From the NCBI GenBank assembly GCA_022563195.1, contig JADFNV010000009.1, positions 29,910 to 93,909 on the forward strand: a stretch of 64,000 nt of DNA. Reading direction: 5' to 3'. The notes beneath the pieces were generated by a model. The model saw nothing but the letters and a program-made list of their open reading frames with translations. It made no database searches and had not been told where the DNA came from. The DNA comes from Pseudomonadota bacterium (GTDB taxonomy: Bacteria > Pseudomonadota > Gammaproteobacteria > Steroidobacterales > Woeseiaceae). A program made the translations under genes and the position numbers. Below, one piece after another: positions 44,081 to 53,172 of this stretch (position 1 is the stretch's first letter; every line of letters starts with the position of its first letter).

Positions 44081-46962
44081 ACTTCATTGCCATTAGCATC
44101 CAGCTCGATAATTTCGTAGCCCAGTTCCTCGAGACTCGGCAGGATCGTCTCCTTGTCGCCAACGACGACAATAATCATGTCGTCCATGGCCAGGTGCTTG
44201 CTGGCAAGTTCGTTCAATTCTTGCTGTCCGATCGCATCCAGGATCTCGTTTTGCCTGTCAACAAAGTCATCATCGAGGTCATGTTCGAGGATCTGCGACA
44301 GGAAGCCGAGTTTCTGGGCGGGCGTTTCGAAATTGCGTGCGTCGCGCTGCCCAATAGCCTTGCGTGTAAACGCCAATTCTGGCTCGCTGATACCGGACTC
44401 GGCGTAGCTGCGAATCTCGTTCTCAAATTGCACGATACTGTCGGCAGTGGCGTCGCTGCGAACAGCAGCTTGTGCGGTAAAGGCTCCGTAATTCTTGGTG
44501 CCGTTAAAGCCTGAGAAAGCGTCGTAGGAATAACCTTTGTCCTCGCGCAGGTTCAGATTGATGCGGCTATTGAACGCCCCACCGAGCGTGAAGTTCATCA
44601 GGTAAGCACGGTAGTACTCGCCCGTCGCATCGTACTTCAGTGCTCGCTTGCCAATGCGAATTTCTGACTGTACGGCACCGGGCTTGTCGACGAGATAGAT
44701 TTTCGTATTGCCAATATCCGGAAACTCGTTGAACGTGGCGCTGGCGACCTCCGTGCCCTCCCAGCCCGAAAAGACCGAGAGCTTCTGCACGAGTGCATCC
44801 AGTGTCTGGTCGCTGACCGCAATAATGCTGGCCGCTTTCGGCGAATAGTAATCCGCATAAAATGTCTTGACGTCGTCCAGCGTTAGTTGGCTCACCGACT
44901 CCTCGGTGCCAATGTTCAGGTAGGAGAAACTATTATTCTTGCCGTACAACAGCAATTGATACACAGTCGCCGCAGTTGTCGCCGGCTGGGTTTTGCTTTG
45001 CCGAATCGCCTGCAAAGTTTGCGCTTTGACGCGCGTAAAATCCTCTTCATCAAACTTCGGTTGCAGCAAGCGTTCAGCCGCAATCGCCAGCGTTGCATCG
45101 AGATGCTCGCTCAGACTACGAATCGTCAGGACAGTGTTGTTGTTGCCGGCTGCAAACTGCACTGACGCACCGAGCTTCTGCAACTCATTGCTGAGTTCTT
45201 CGTTGGTCCTTTCGGTCGTGGACTCATTTAACATCGACGCTGTCAATGCAGCGAGCCCGAGCTTGTCCAACGGCTCGTTCTGTTGACCGGCCTCGATCCG
45301 CAATCGAATGGCAGCGGTCGGCGTCTCTGAATTGAGAGCAGCGAGCAATTCGACACCATTGCCAAGATTGGCGCGCCAGATCTCCGGCAGCACGACCCTT
45401 GGATTCTCGCCCGACGGCGGCATGACACTACGATCAAAATCGTCCGTGGCACGCCGGAACGCGAGATCGTCCTCACGGATCGTCTCGTACTCAGGCAGTT
45501 CACGATCGTAGCGGTTCCAGGTATCGTCCCTCGCAATCATCGACGCTTGACCCATCGGCACAATACTCATGACAACCGATGGCTTGCCCTTTATGTACTG
45601 ACGGTACACGCGCATGACGTCTTCATTGGTGACGTTTTCATAGCGTGCAATATCATCCCCGGTGAAATTCGGATTGCCCGTATACGTTTCGTGCGAGGCG
45701 AGTCGGCTCACCTTCCCCGCTACGCTTTCGAGGCTGTATATCATCCCCGAAACAATATTCATCTTGACTCGCGTCAGGTCATCATCTTCGACGCCACGCG
45801 TCTCGAACTCCACGAGAGACCCCCTCGCGATCTGCTCCAGGTCGGCCAGCGTCTTGCCCGATGCCGGATTCGGAAATGCAAATATGGTGAAAGTGCACGA
45901 CAACTCCTGGCAGCCATGTCCAGCACCCGCGTTCACGGCCAGTCCATTCTTGACCATGTTCTTGTAGAGCAGTGACGTTTCTCCCGTACCGAGGATAAAC
46001 ATCAGTACATCCAGAGGCGCCTCGTCTTCGTGGTACAGATGTACGGTTGGATATGAAATGTATATCAGTGGCAACGCGACATTGTCTTCCATCGACAGGT
46101 ATCGATCGGCGTCAAGCGTAACGGATAGTATTTCCGGTTTGCTGACCGCCGGTCCTCGCGGAATCGGTGCAAAATACTTATCGACCCAGGCCAGCGCTTG
46201 CACTTCGTCAAATTTCCCGCCGATCGTCAGCGTGGCGTTGTTCGGTCCATACCAGCGCAGGAAAAACTCCTTGAGATCGTTGACGTCAACCCGGTTCAGG
46301 TCTTCGATATAGCCAATGATTTGCCAGGAATAGGGATGCCCTTCGGGATACAGTGCCTCGTTGACACGCTCGTTCAACCGACCATACGGCCGATTATCAA
46401 TGCGTTGTCCACGCTCGTTCTTTACCGTCTCTCGCTGAACCTCGAATTTCTCCTGAGTCACAGCATCAAGGAAAAACCCCATGCGATCTGCTTCGAGCCA
46501 TAGAACCTTCTCGAGTTGATTCGAGGGCACGGTTTCGAAATAGTTGGTGCGATCTGTGCTGGTCGTGCCATTCACTGTACCGCCGGATTCCGACACGATT
46601 TTGAAGTGCTGTTCGTCGGCAACGTTTTCAGAACCCTGGAACATCATGTGTTCAAAGAAATGTGCGAATCCCGATTTGCCGATATCTTCGCGTCCTGAGC
46701 CAACGTGATAGGTGATGTCGACGTGCACCAGTGGATCGGACCGATCTTCATGCAAGATGACGGTCAAGCCGTTTTCGAGTTCGTATTTTTTGTAGGGAAT
46801 GACGATGCCGTCACCCGGAGTTTTCTCTACAGCTTCTACGAACGTTACGGACTGTGGGAGCGGTGGAGCCGCCCCTTGCAGTGTCGAATCGCCGCTTGGC
46901 TGGCAAGCGCCAAGCGCAAGCACGAGGCTGACCGCCAGGGTCAATGATCGTAATGGGTACAT
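44074..46962 (-). CDS. M16 zinc peptidase, double-domain lipoprotein
   Basis: 962 aa. Lipobox Cys20 (LALGAC) suggests anchoring to a membrane. The first M16 domain has the inverted zinc motif HFFEH (His101, Glu104, His105). The second half is an M16 domain without that motif, as usual for pitrilysin-like clamshell proteases. It probably degrades peptides in the periplasm. Homologues are common in marine Gammaproteobacteria. An RNA hairpin crosses its stop codon. Confidence 0.93.
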   Translation of the reverse strand: MYPLRSLTLAVSLVLALGACQPSGDSTLQGAAPPLPQSVTFVEAVEKTPGDGIVIPYKKYELENGLTVILHEDRSDPLVHVDITYHVGSGREDIGKSGFAHFFEHMMFQGSENVADEQHFKIVSESGGTVNGTTSTDRTNYFETVPSNQLEKVLWLEADRMGFFLDAVTQEKFEVQRETVKNERGQRIDNRPYGRLNERVNEALYPEGHPYSWQIIGYIEDLNRVDVNDLKEFFLRWYGPNNATLTIGGKFDEVQALAWVDKYFAPIPRGPAVSKPEILSVTLDADRYLSMEDNVALPLIYISYPTVHLYHEDEAPLDVLMFILGTGETSLLYKNMVKNGLAVNAGAGHGCQELSCTFTIFAFPNPASGKTLADLEQIARGSLVEFETRGVEDDDLTRVKMNIVSGMIYSLESVAGKVSRLASHETYTGNPNFTGDDIARYENVTNEDVMRVYRQYIKGKPSVVMSIVPMGQASMIARDDTWNRYDRELPEYETIREDDLAFRRATDDFDRSVMPPSGENPRVVLPEIWRANLGNGVELLAALNSETPTAAIRLRIEAGQQNEPLDKLGLAALTASMLNESTTERTNEELSNELQKLGASVQFAAGNNNTVLTIRSLSEHLDATLAIAAERLLQPKFDEEDFTRVKAQTLQAIRQSKTQPATTAATVYQLLLYGKNNSFSYLNIGTEESVSQLTLDDVKTFYADYYSPKAASIIAVSDQTLDALVQKLSVFSGWEGTEVASATFNEFPDIGNTKIYLVDKPGAVQSEIRIGKRALKYDATGEYYRAYLMNFTLGGAFNSRINLNLREDKGYSYDAFSGFNGTKNYGAFTAQAAVRSDATADSIVQFENEIRSYAESGISEPELAFTRKAIGQRDARNFETPAQKLGFLSQILEHDLDDDFVDRQNEILDAIGQQELNELASKHLAMDDMIIVVVGDKETILPSLEELGYEIIELDANGNEVS

Positions 46963-47027
46963 GTTTCGGTCCTACAGAGTTGGTAATGAATTATTGAGAA
47001 TATATGACTTGTCTCGCGCCTGCGGGT

Positions 47028-48740
47028 TCACAAATCGACAACAATCTCAGGATATTCAGGCAGCCACCGATAGTCCTTTATCTGCTCCTCGAGAAGGCCC
47101 ACGTCCGTGTGCGCGGCAACGCCGTCTGCGACGGCCTGTGAGGCCACTGCAAGCGCCACCTCGCCGCAAACATCCCACAGGCGGTCGATATCGGGGATCA
47201 GGCTGCGACTGGCGATATCGGCGTCAGACAACGATTCAGCTAATGCCCTGGCTGATGCGGCAATCATGCCATCGGTGACTTCACTTGCGGCGGTCACGAT
47301 GGCACCCAATCCGATTCCCGGAAATACGAATACATTATTGGCCTGGCCGATGCGTTGTGTACCCTCGCGCGTTTTGACCGGATCGAATGGACTGCCAGTT
47401 GCCACCAGCACCCGGGCCTTGCTCCAGCGCAGCAAGTCCTCGGGAACGGCCTCGGAGATCGATGTCGGATTCGACATCGGCAGAATGATCGGCATGTCTA
47501 CATGTTCAGCCATCGCACGGACAGTGCCCTCAGTGAAAGCACCACCCTGTCCCGAGGCACCGATCAAGGCCGTGGCCTTGTATGCCGAGACCACTTGCTG
47601 CAAATCTTTTCGGCCATCGACGTCCAGTTGCAGCTCCGCGATCAATGCCGCCGGCCACATCATTTCCCGCTTGTGGTCGTCAATCCGATCGCGATCGTCA
47701 CTGACGATGCCCCTGCTGTCCATTACGATGATGGCTCGAGTCAACGCGTCGCCACTCAGGCCACTGCGCGCCAATTGATCGCGCAATTGCCGAAAAATTC
47801 CAAGCCCGGCCGCACCGGCGCCATAAATGACGATGCGACTGGCGGCGAAATCAGTGCCGCTGATGCGACAGCCGGACTGGATGCACGCCGATGCGACGGC
47901 ACCGGTACCTTGTATGTCGTCATTGAATGATGGCAGCACTTCTCGGTAGCGATCGAGAATCATCAACGCATTTTCTTTACGAAAGTCTTCCCACTGAATC
48001 ACGACGCCGGGAAAGACACGGCGCGCCGCGGTCACGAACTCGTCAACGATGTCGATATAGTCAGAACCGCGAAGACGCTCGTGCCGCCAGCCCAGGTAAA
48101 AGGGATCGTCCAGTAACTCCTGGTTGCTGGTGCCAACGTCGAGACTGATCGGCAAGGTCCTGGCCGGATGTATGCCGGCGCCGACGCAATACAGCGCCAG
48201 CTTGCCGGTACTGATCGCCATGCCACCGGCGCCCTGATCGCCAATACCGAGAATCGCCTCATTGTCCGTTACGACCATCAGTTTTACGCCGCTGAACGGC
48301 GCCGAGGTACGCAGAACTTCCTCGATGCGCCCGCGGTAGTCCGGTGTGATGAAAATACCGCGTGGCCGTCGGAAAACCCGTGAATAGTACTTCGACGCCA
48401 GACTGACCGTCGGCGTATAGACGATCGGCATCGATTCTTCGAGATGATCGCGAAGTAACCTGTAATACAAGGTCTCGTTGCGGTCCTGCAACGAGGAAAG
48501 CTCGATATTTCGGCCCACTGGATCCGGATTGAAGAAAATCGATCGGTAGATTCTCTCGGCCTGCGTCCCGATGTCATTGTGCTGCGCGGGCAACAAACCT
48601 TCGATGCCCAGGCGGCGCCGTTCTTCAAGCGTAAATCCGGTGCCCTTGTTATAGAGCGGATAACGCAGCAGATCAGGGCCGGATGTTTTGACCGTCAGCC
48701 TGTCGCCCTGCGCTGAACGCTCGAGCTTGAATTCCTGCAT
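47028..48740 (-). CDS. maeA: NAD-dependent malic enzyme
   Basis: 570 aa, standard for the SfcA/MaeA type. Malic N-terminal domain with LLPAQHNDI, YTPTV and VTDNEAILGIGDQG is followed by the NAD-binding domain (IVYGAGAAGLGI, SNPTS). It oxidatively decarboxylates malate to pyruvate, feeding gluconeogenesis or acetyl-CoA supply. Transcribed alone as far as can be seen. Confidence 0.95.
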   Translation of the reverse strand: MQEFKLERSAQGDRLTVKTSGPDLLRYPLYNKGTGFTLEERRRLGIEGLLPAQHNDIGTQAERIYRSIFFNPDPVGRNIELSSLQDRNETLYYRLLRDHLEESMPIVYTPTVSLASKYYSRVFRRPRGIFITPDYRGRIEEVLRTSAPFSGVKLMVVTDNEAILGIGDQGAGGMAISTGKLALYCVGAGIHPARTLPISLDVGTSNQELLDDPFYLGWRHERLRGSDYIDIVDEFVTAARRVFPGVVIQWEDFRKENALMILDRYREVLPSFNDDIQGTGAVASACIQSGCRISGTDFAASRIVIYGAGAAGLGIFRQLRDQLARSGLSGDALTRAIIVMDSRGIVSDDRDRIDDHKREMMWPAALIAELQLDVDGRKDLQQVVSAYKATALIGASGQGGAFTEGTVRAMAEHVDMPIILPMSNPTSISEAVPEDLLRWSKARVLVATGSPFDPVKTREGTQRIGQANNVFVFPGIGLGAIVTAASEVTDGMIAASARALAESLSDADIASRSLIPDIDRLWDVCGEVALAVASQAVADGVAAHTDVGLLEEQIKDYRWLPEYPEIVVDL

Positions 48741-48797
48741 GGTCCACGATGTCCGACCGAAAGTTGCCGAGCACTACACGTGGTATCCGCTGCTGTG

Positions 48798-49715
48798 TCA
48801 AGCCGGGTCGCGAACTGCCTGTGACAGGCGTAACTTCTGTCGCGGCGGTCGTGATTTCAGGACGAACAGGTGGCCGGCAAGCACCAGGATCGTGCCAACG
48901 ATCACCGTCGAATCGACGGCCAAGCCTTCGAACAGTATTGAAAGAATCAAGGCCACGACCGGAAACATGACCATCGCATAGCCGGACCTGTGTGCACCGA
49001 TGCGGCCGAGCAGTGTCAGGTAGGCACCGAACGCAATGATCGAGCCGAATATCGTCAGATACGCCAGTGATGTCACATAAGCAAACGACGCGTCGAAGAT
49101 GAACGGGTGACTCTCACTGATCGCGAAGATGCCGGTTCCAATGGCGCCGTAAAGCATACCCCAGGCGTTGGATTGTATAACCGGCAATTGTCGCTGCTGC
49201 GCGCCCTGGGACACCATATTCCCAAAGGATGCGACCAGTGCACCGGTCACCGCCAATACCGAGCCATAAAACACCGTGTCGGTCAGGGCCAGCTCACCGA
49301 TTTGTGGCACAAACAACGTGAAAATCCCGGCAACACCTAAAAGGGCACCGAATAGAACGCGGCGCCCTGCCCTGACGCCAAAAAAGAGTCGCGCGTTAAT
49401 GATGTTCATCCACACGATTGTTGAAAACGCGATCGCAGTGAGGGCCGATGTAATGTAAATCTGTGCTCGATAGGCGAGCACGTAATTCAAACCAAACAGC
49501 AACAAACCCAACAGGACAAACCAGCCGTGGTCTCGAAGCTTGAATGCGAGATTCAATCCACGGTAGCGGCTCCAGGCAAATAGCAGCAGCGATGCAGCCG
49601 CGTAACGGTAGACGATCGATATCTCGGGTGCCACGGTGCCCAACTGAAACGTGATGGCGAACCATGTCGACCCCCATATGAGGACCGTGACGACGTACAA
49701 GAATGCATTACTCAT
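48798..49715 (-). CDS. EamA/DMT-family transporter
   Basis: 305 aa with about ten membrane helices in two EamA repeats, starting WGSTWFAITFQLG. These proteins export amino acids, purines or other metabolites. A MocR-type regulator is divergent across the small upstream ORF, a common pairing for regulator and exporter. Its ATG overlaps the stop of that small ORF (ATGA). Confidence 0.9.
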   Translation of the reverse strand: MSNAFLYVVTVLIWGSTWFAITFQLGTVAPEISIVYRYAAASLLLFAWSRYRGLNLAFKLRDHGWFVLLGLLLFGLNYVLAYRAQIYITSALTAIAFSTIVWMNIINARLFFGVRAGRRVLFGALLGVAGIFTLFVPQIGELALTDTVFYGSVLAVTGALVASFGNMVSQGAQQRQLPVIQSNAWGMLYGAIGTGIFAISESHPFIFDASFAYVTSLAYLTIFGSIIAFGAYLTLLGRIGAHRSGYAMVMFPVVALILSILFEGLAVDSTVIVGTILVLAGHLFVLKSRPPRQKLRLSQAVRDPA

Positions 49716-49936
49716 CGCCGGTCCCTGCAGTCCAGATTGCGAGTGGCATCATCAAACATCGCTGCGCGCAGATTGCGGTACCGATGCAACCGGGTTGCGG
49801 GCGATGCGAGCGCCACCAGGACGTCACGCCAGCGCGGCTTGGGCAGATTGCTGAGATCGGCGAGACGCCCTTGCATTTGGCCTTGCGTACTGCGCTGTAA
49901 ATTGACTGCAACATCGTCTGCTCTGTCGTGTTTCAT
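49712..49936 (-). CDS. small protein coupled to the DMT transporter
   Basis: 74 aa from the ATG at 49936. Basic and arginine-rich in its second half (RWRDVLVALASPATRLHRYR). No family recognised. Support comes from the ATGA overlap with the transporter start and the position right after the divergent promoter region. Another frame overlaps it, so chance is not excluded. Confidence 0.4.
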   Translation of the reverse strand: MKHDRADDVAVNLQRSTQGQMQGRLADLSNLPKPRWRDVLVALASPATRLHRYRNLRAAMFDDATRNLDCRDRR

Positions 49937-49968
49937 CGTCTTGTCCCATGCTCTCTGCAAATCTGTAC

Positions 49969-49998
49969 TTGACTATACGGTGCTATTAGAGATATAAC
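49969..49998 (+). promoter_or_regulatory. candidate sigma-70 promoter of the MocR gene
   Basis: TTGACT (49969-49974) and TATAAC (49993-49998) with an 18 bp spacer. It would give a leader of about 30 bases before the ATG at 50034. Confidence 0.5.
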
Positions 49999-50032
49999 AG
50001 ATACAATTATTTGAAAATGATACCTATACAGT
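49973..50032. promoter_or_regulatory. direct repeat, possible MocR operator
   Basis: CTATACGGT (49973-49981) and CTATACAGT (50024-50032) are near-identical direct repeats 51 bp apart, flanking the start of the regulator gene. MocR-type regulators often bind direct repeats in the divergent region. Binding is inference. Confidence 0.35.
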
Positions 50033-50033
50033 T

Positions 50034-51473
50034 ATGCTGGCAATCAACAAGAGCGACACGACATTCCTCTACCGCCAGGTCATCGATCTAATCTCCGAAA
50101 ATATTGAGACAGGAACGCTTGGCCCCGGCGACCGCCTGCCGTCTCTGCGAAAAATGAGCCAATCTGCTGGCGTCAGCGTGCCCACTGTGCGGCAGGCCTA
50201 TATCGAACTGGAACGCCAGCGGCGCATTGAGTCTCGGCCGCAATCGGGCTTTTACGTACGTCACGCGCAGTGCAACGATCTCGTGCACCCTGCCCCGTCC
50301 TCAGCCGGCGAGCCAGTCTGCCTGAATTGTCGGCCGTTGATGGAGCGCGTCTACGACGGCATCAATCACCCGGATCTGGTGCCGCTGGGCATTGCAAACC
50401 CGTGCATGGCCAGGCCGGCTGCCAAAGCCTTGCATCGTGCGATGAAACGGGTGATGTCGCGTGCCGAAGAAAGAAGTCTCGGTTACGCAACGACTCTGGG
50501 TGAAGCAACATTGAGGCGACAGATCGCATACCACTATCTCGATACGGTTGGCGCACAGGTCGAGCCCGAACACATTGCCATTACCAACGGCGGGCAGGAA
50601 GCATTGCTTTTGTCGCTGCAGGCTGTGGCATCTGCAGGCGACGTCATCGCGGTCGAGACACCAACCTATCATGGCCTGCTCGAACTGATCGACGCTCTGG
50701 GCATGCTCGCCGTGGAGGTGGAGACCTGTCCTGAAGAAGGCGTAACGCTTTGCGAACTACGACGTACGCTGGAGCTTTATCCCGTGAAGGCGTGCATGTT
50801 TTCAACGACGCTTTCCAATCCGCTGGGCGTGACCATGCCGGAATGCGATCGGCGCAAACTCGTTGCAATGCTCGAAGAGTTCGATACCGTCCTGATCGAG
50901 GACGATGTGTACGGTGACTTGCGATTCGATGGTATTCGCCCCATCCCCGCCCAATTCCTGAGCAAAACAGCCCGCATCATCACCTGCGGTTCGTTTTCGA
51001 AAACGGCGGCACCAGGCTATCGCATAGGCTGGCTGGTTACGGATCATTTTATGAAGCAAATCACGCGGCTAAAACGCGCGTATTCATGCTCATCCGGGCT
51101 CCTGCAACAACTCACCCTTGCCGATTTCCTGGCATCGGGTAACTACACGCGGCATCTCAAGGCGCTGCGCCCGGTATTGAAGAGAAATGCCGAACGCATG
51201 AGCGCAATGGTGGCGGAACATTTCCCTGCGGAAACACGCACATCGAAACCGGTGGGTGGTTCCGTACTCTGGCTGGAATTGCCCGGCAACGTTGACACCG
51301 AAGAACTATTCGATGCATCGATCAGCGCTGACATCAGCATCGCACCCGGGCAGATATTTTCCCCATCGAATCGCTATAAGAATTTCTTGCGTCTCAGTTT
51401 CGGTCATCCCTGGAGCGAACGCACCGAGAGCGCCATTCGCTGGCTGGGAAACCGTGTAACGGAAATTCATTAG
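50034..51473 (+). CDS. MocR-type GntR/aminotransferase regulator
   Basis: 479 aa. An N-terminal winged helix of the GntR type (about 10-80, GDRLPSLRKMSQSAGVSVPTVRQAY) is fused to a class I aminotransferase-like domain with PLP-binding Lys323 (GSFSKTAAPGYR). Such proteins sense vitamin B6 or amino-acid adducts and control nearby transporters or enzymes. The divergent DMT transporter is the likely target. Confidence 0.92.
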   Translation: MLAINKSDTTFLYRQVIDLISENIETGTLGPGDRLPSLRKMSQSAGVSVPTVRQAYIELERQRRIESRPQSGFYVRHAQCNDLVHPAPSSAGEPVCLNCRPLMERVYDGINHPDLVPLGIANPCMARPAAKALHRAMKRVMSRAEERSLGYATTLGEATLRRQIAYHYLDTVGAQVEPEHIAITNGGQEALLLSLQAVASAGDVIAVETPTYHGLLELIDALGMLAVEVETCPEEGVTLCELRRTLELYPVKACMFSTTLSNPLGVTMPECDRRKLVAMLEEFDTVLIEDDVYGDLRFDGIRPIPAQFLSKTARIITCGSFSKTAAPGYRIGWLVTDHFMKQITRLKRAYSCSSGLLQQLTLADFLASGNYTRHLKALRPVLKRNAERMSAMVAEHFPAETRTSKPVGGSVLWLELPGNVDTEELFDASISADISIAPGQIFSPSNRYKNFLRLSFGHPWSERTESAIRWLGNRVTEIH

Positions 51474-51518
51474 CACAGCGACGAGGACCTGGGTCGCACG
51501 AGGCCGCATAATCACGGC

Positions 51519-52211
51519 ATGCAGCAAGGACTTCTGATTTTACCGATTGTAATACCGATCCTGTTCTGGTCGGTGTACCACTACCACAAAGACCGTCACC
51601 TGCCCGAACCCATTGGGCATCTGCTGCTGGCACTCGGGCTGGGCTTGCTCGCCGCGGGTTTGTCGCGAGGCCTGTATATGGCGTTGGACGTCGTTGGACT
51701 GCGATTCGATGCCGGCATATTGGCCGAATCCGGTCTGCTCTCGTTGTTTGCCTATACGATGCTCGCGATTGGTCCAATTGAAGAACTCGCCAAACTCGTA
51801 CCGTTTCTGCTGGTGGTACTGCGCTTCGATGAATTCGATGAGCCACTCGATGGAATCATTTATGCCTCGTTCATCGGCCTTGGCTATGCTGCAGTCGAAA
51901 ACTGGCAATATCTTGCGTACCTGACAGTGCTTGAGGCCTCTCTCAGAGGCATTGCGAGTCCGATCGTGCATATCCTGTTTGCATCGATATGGGGCTATTG
52001 GATCGGCCAGGCTTATCTCAACGGACGCTCCATAGCCGTTGCTGCAGTCATTGGCCTGAGTATCGCCGCGACGCTACACGGCCTGTACGACTTCATCGTG
52101 CTAATGAATTCACTTTACGCCTTGCCGTTGGCCGCGCTTTTGATTCTTGCGATCTGGATATGGCGCCTGAAACTCATGCGCGATATGCACGAGAAAGCCT
52201 CGCAAAGCTGA
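51519..52211 (+). CDS. PrsW-like intramembrane metalloprotease
   Basis: 230 aa polytopic protein. The PrsW/CAAX-protease motifs are all present: GPIEELAK (Glu88, Glu89), GYAAVEN (Glu127), HILFASIWGY (His151) and TLHGLYDF (His187). Related proteases cleave membrane anti-sigma factors or other membrane proteins. No sigma/anti-sigma pair is next to it. AGCAAGG-type purines precede the ATG weakly. Confidence 0.88.
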   Translation: MQQGLLILPIVIPILFWSVYHYHKDRHLPEPIGHLLLALGLGLLAAGLSRGLYMALDVVGLRFDAGILAESGLLSLFAYTMLAIGPIEELAKLVPFLLVVLRFDEFDEPLDGIIYASFIGLGYAAVENWQYLAYLTVLEASLRGIASPIVHILFASIWGYWIGQAYLNGRSIAVAAVIGLSIAATLHGLYDFIVLMNSLYALPLAALLILAIWIWRLKLMRDMHEKASQS

Positions 52212-52217
52212 CGAGTC

Positions 52218-52382
52218 TCAGATCTTGCGACGATTATACGGATCGTCCGTTTCGGGGTGCACCAAAGCTTCTTCGAGCGTTAATTCCAACAGACCGTTGG
52301 GTTCGTCCAGTAACCGATTGCAACGCTTCTGGATTTCCTCGAGCTTATGCGAAACACTCGATTCTGAAAGCGGGGTATTCAT
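52218..52382 (-). CDS. small acidic protein, unknown
   Basis: 54 aa from the ATG at 52382; the open frame reaches 52418. An amphipathic helix (SHKLEEIQKRCNRLLDE) precedes LEEALVHPETDDPYNRRK. No family recognised. It converges on the PrsW-like gene with a 6 bp gap. Moderate support from compact, non-repetitive coding pattern. Confidence 0.45.
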   Translation of the reverse strand: MNTPLSESSVSHKLEEIQKRCNRLLDEPNGLLELTLEEALVHPETDDPYNRRKI

Positions 52383-52555
52383 GAGCCTGTCATTCCATCC
52401 TGATATTGACCGGGCCACTGTCGACGTATGCCGACAGGCGTATATGTCGCAGTATAGAGACAGGGCTGTGGGCGAAATGTGAACTGCATCACACTATGTT
52501 TTTAACAAAATCGATATTTGGCGAAATTATGTAAGATCAGGACAGGAATCGAAAA

Positions 52556-52588
52556 AAGGCTGCTTCTCTCGAAGCAGCCTTTCTTGTT
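52556..52588 (-). terminator. strong bidirectional-looking terminator
   Basis: Perfect 11 bp arms AAGGCTGCTTC (52556-52566) and GAAGCAGCCTT (52571-52581) with a TCTC loop. On the minus strand a six-T run follows the stem, making it the terminator of the small membrane-protein gene. The plus strand has a weaker T-rich tail. Confidence 0.9.
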
Positions 52589-52618
52589 TCTGACACCTGC
52601 GGACAGGTGCTGCCATTC

Positions 52619-52927
52619 TTACGGTTTCAGTCGATCGACAATACCGAGAACGATTACGGTAGCGGCAGCTGCCATGAACAGGCCATTCACTCCACCCAGT
52701 GCCGTGGAAATATGTGGACCTACCACGGTGATCGCGTCAAGACCGTCATGCGCAAAATTCAAAGCGACCGCTGCAATCAGGAACCTGGAGCGATCATCTT
52801 CAGCGATGAACCATGCGCCTCCAATACCCAGCAGAGCTACTATCACTGCGCTATATGGAATAGTCACGAACGCGGCGACGACGGCGACCAAGACACCGAC
52901 CAGTTTGACGATTTTATCTACACCCAT
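52619..52927 (-). CDS. small membrane protein, unknown
   Basis: 102 aa with three to four hydrophobic segments (about 5-40, 48-62, 75-100) and a short charged loop (AEDDRSR). AAGGGG precedes the ATG, and a strong terminator follows. It sits alone between two terminators, so it has its own promoter. No family recognised. Confidence 0.7.
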   Translation of the reverse strand: MGVDKIVKLVGVLVAVVAAFVTIPYSAVIVALLGIGGAWFIAEDDRSRFLIAAVALNFAHDGLDAITVVGPHISTALGGVNGLFMAAAATVIVLGIVDRLKP

Positions 52928-53099
52928 TAGAAATCCCCTTTTGCTTTTTTTGTAGTGACGTTGCGATATGAGTTGTTATTATTTTGGCAGCAACAGATGC
53001 TGCGATCGTCGACAGTCTATCAGGTATCGATAATTATTGTTTACATAATATTATTAATAACTTAGGAATATTATATAAAAACTACATTAATAATAAAAC

Positions 53100-53118
53100 G
53101 GCCTTTTTAAGGCCTTTT
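53100..53118 (-). terminator. weak terminator after fabH
   Basis: Six-base arms GGCCTT and AAGGCC around TTT; on the minus strand a GTTTTATTA tail follows. It lies beyond the fabH stop in A/T-rich DNA (53030-53100). Confidence 0.45.
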
Positions 53119-53172
53119 ACACGCAGTTTCGGCGCGCGGCAAAAGCCTCACTTGCGGCAGTTTCGCGGCCGC

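Noticed and set aside
49708..49914. Alternative frame over the small ORF before the DMT transporter
   Set aside because: It lacks the ATGA coupling seen for the other frame and overlaps it fully.
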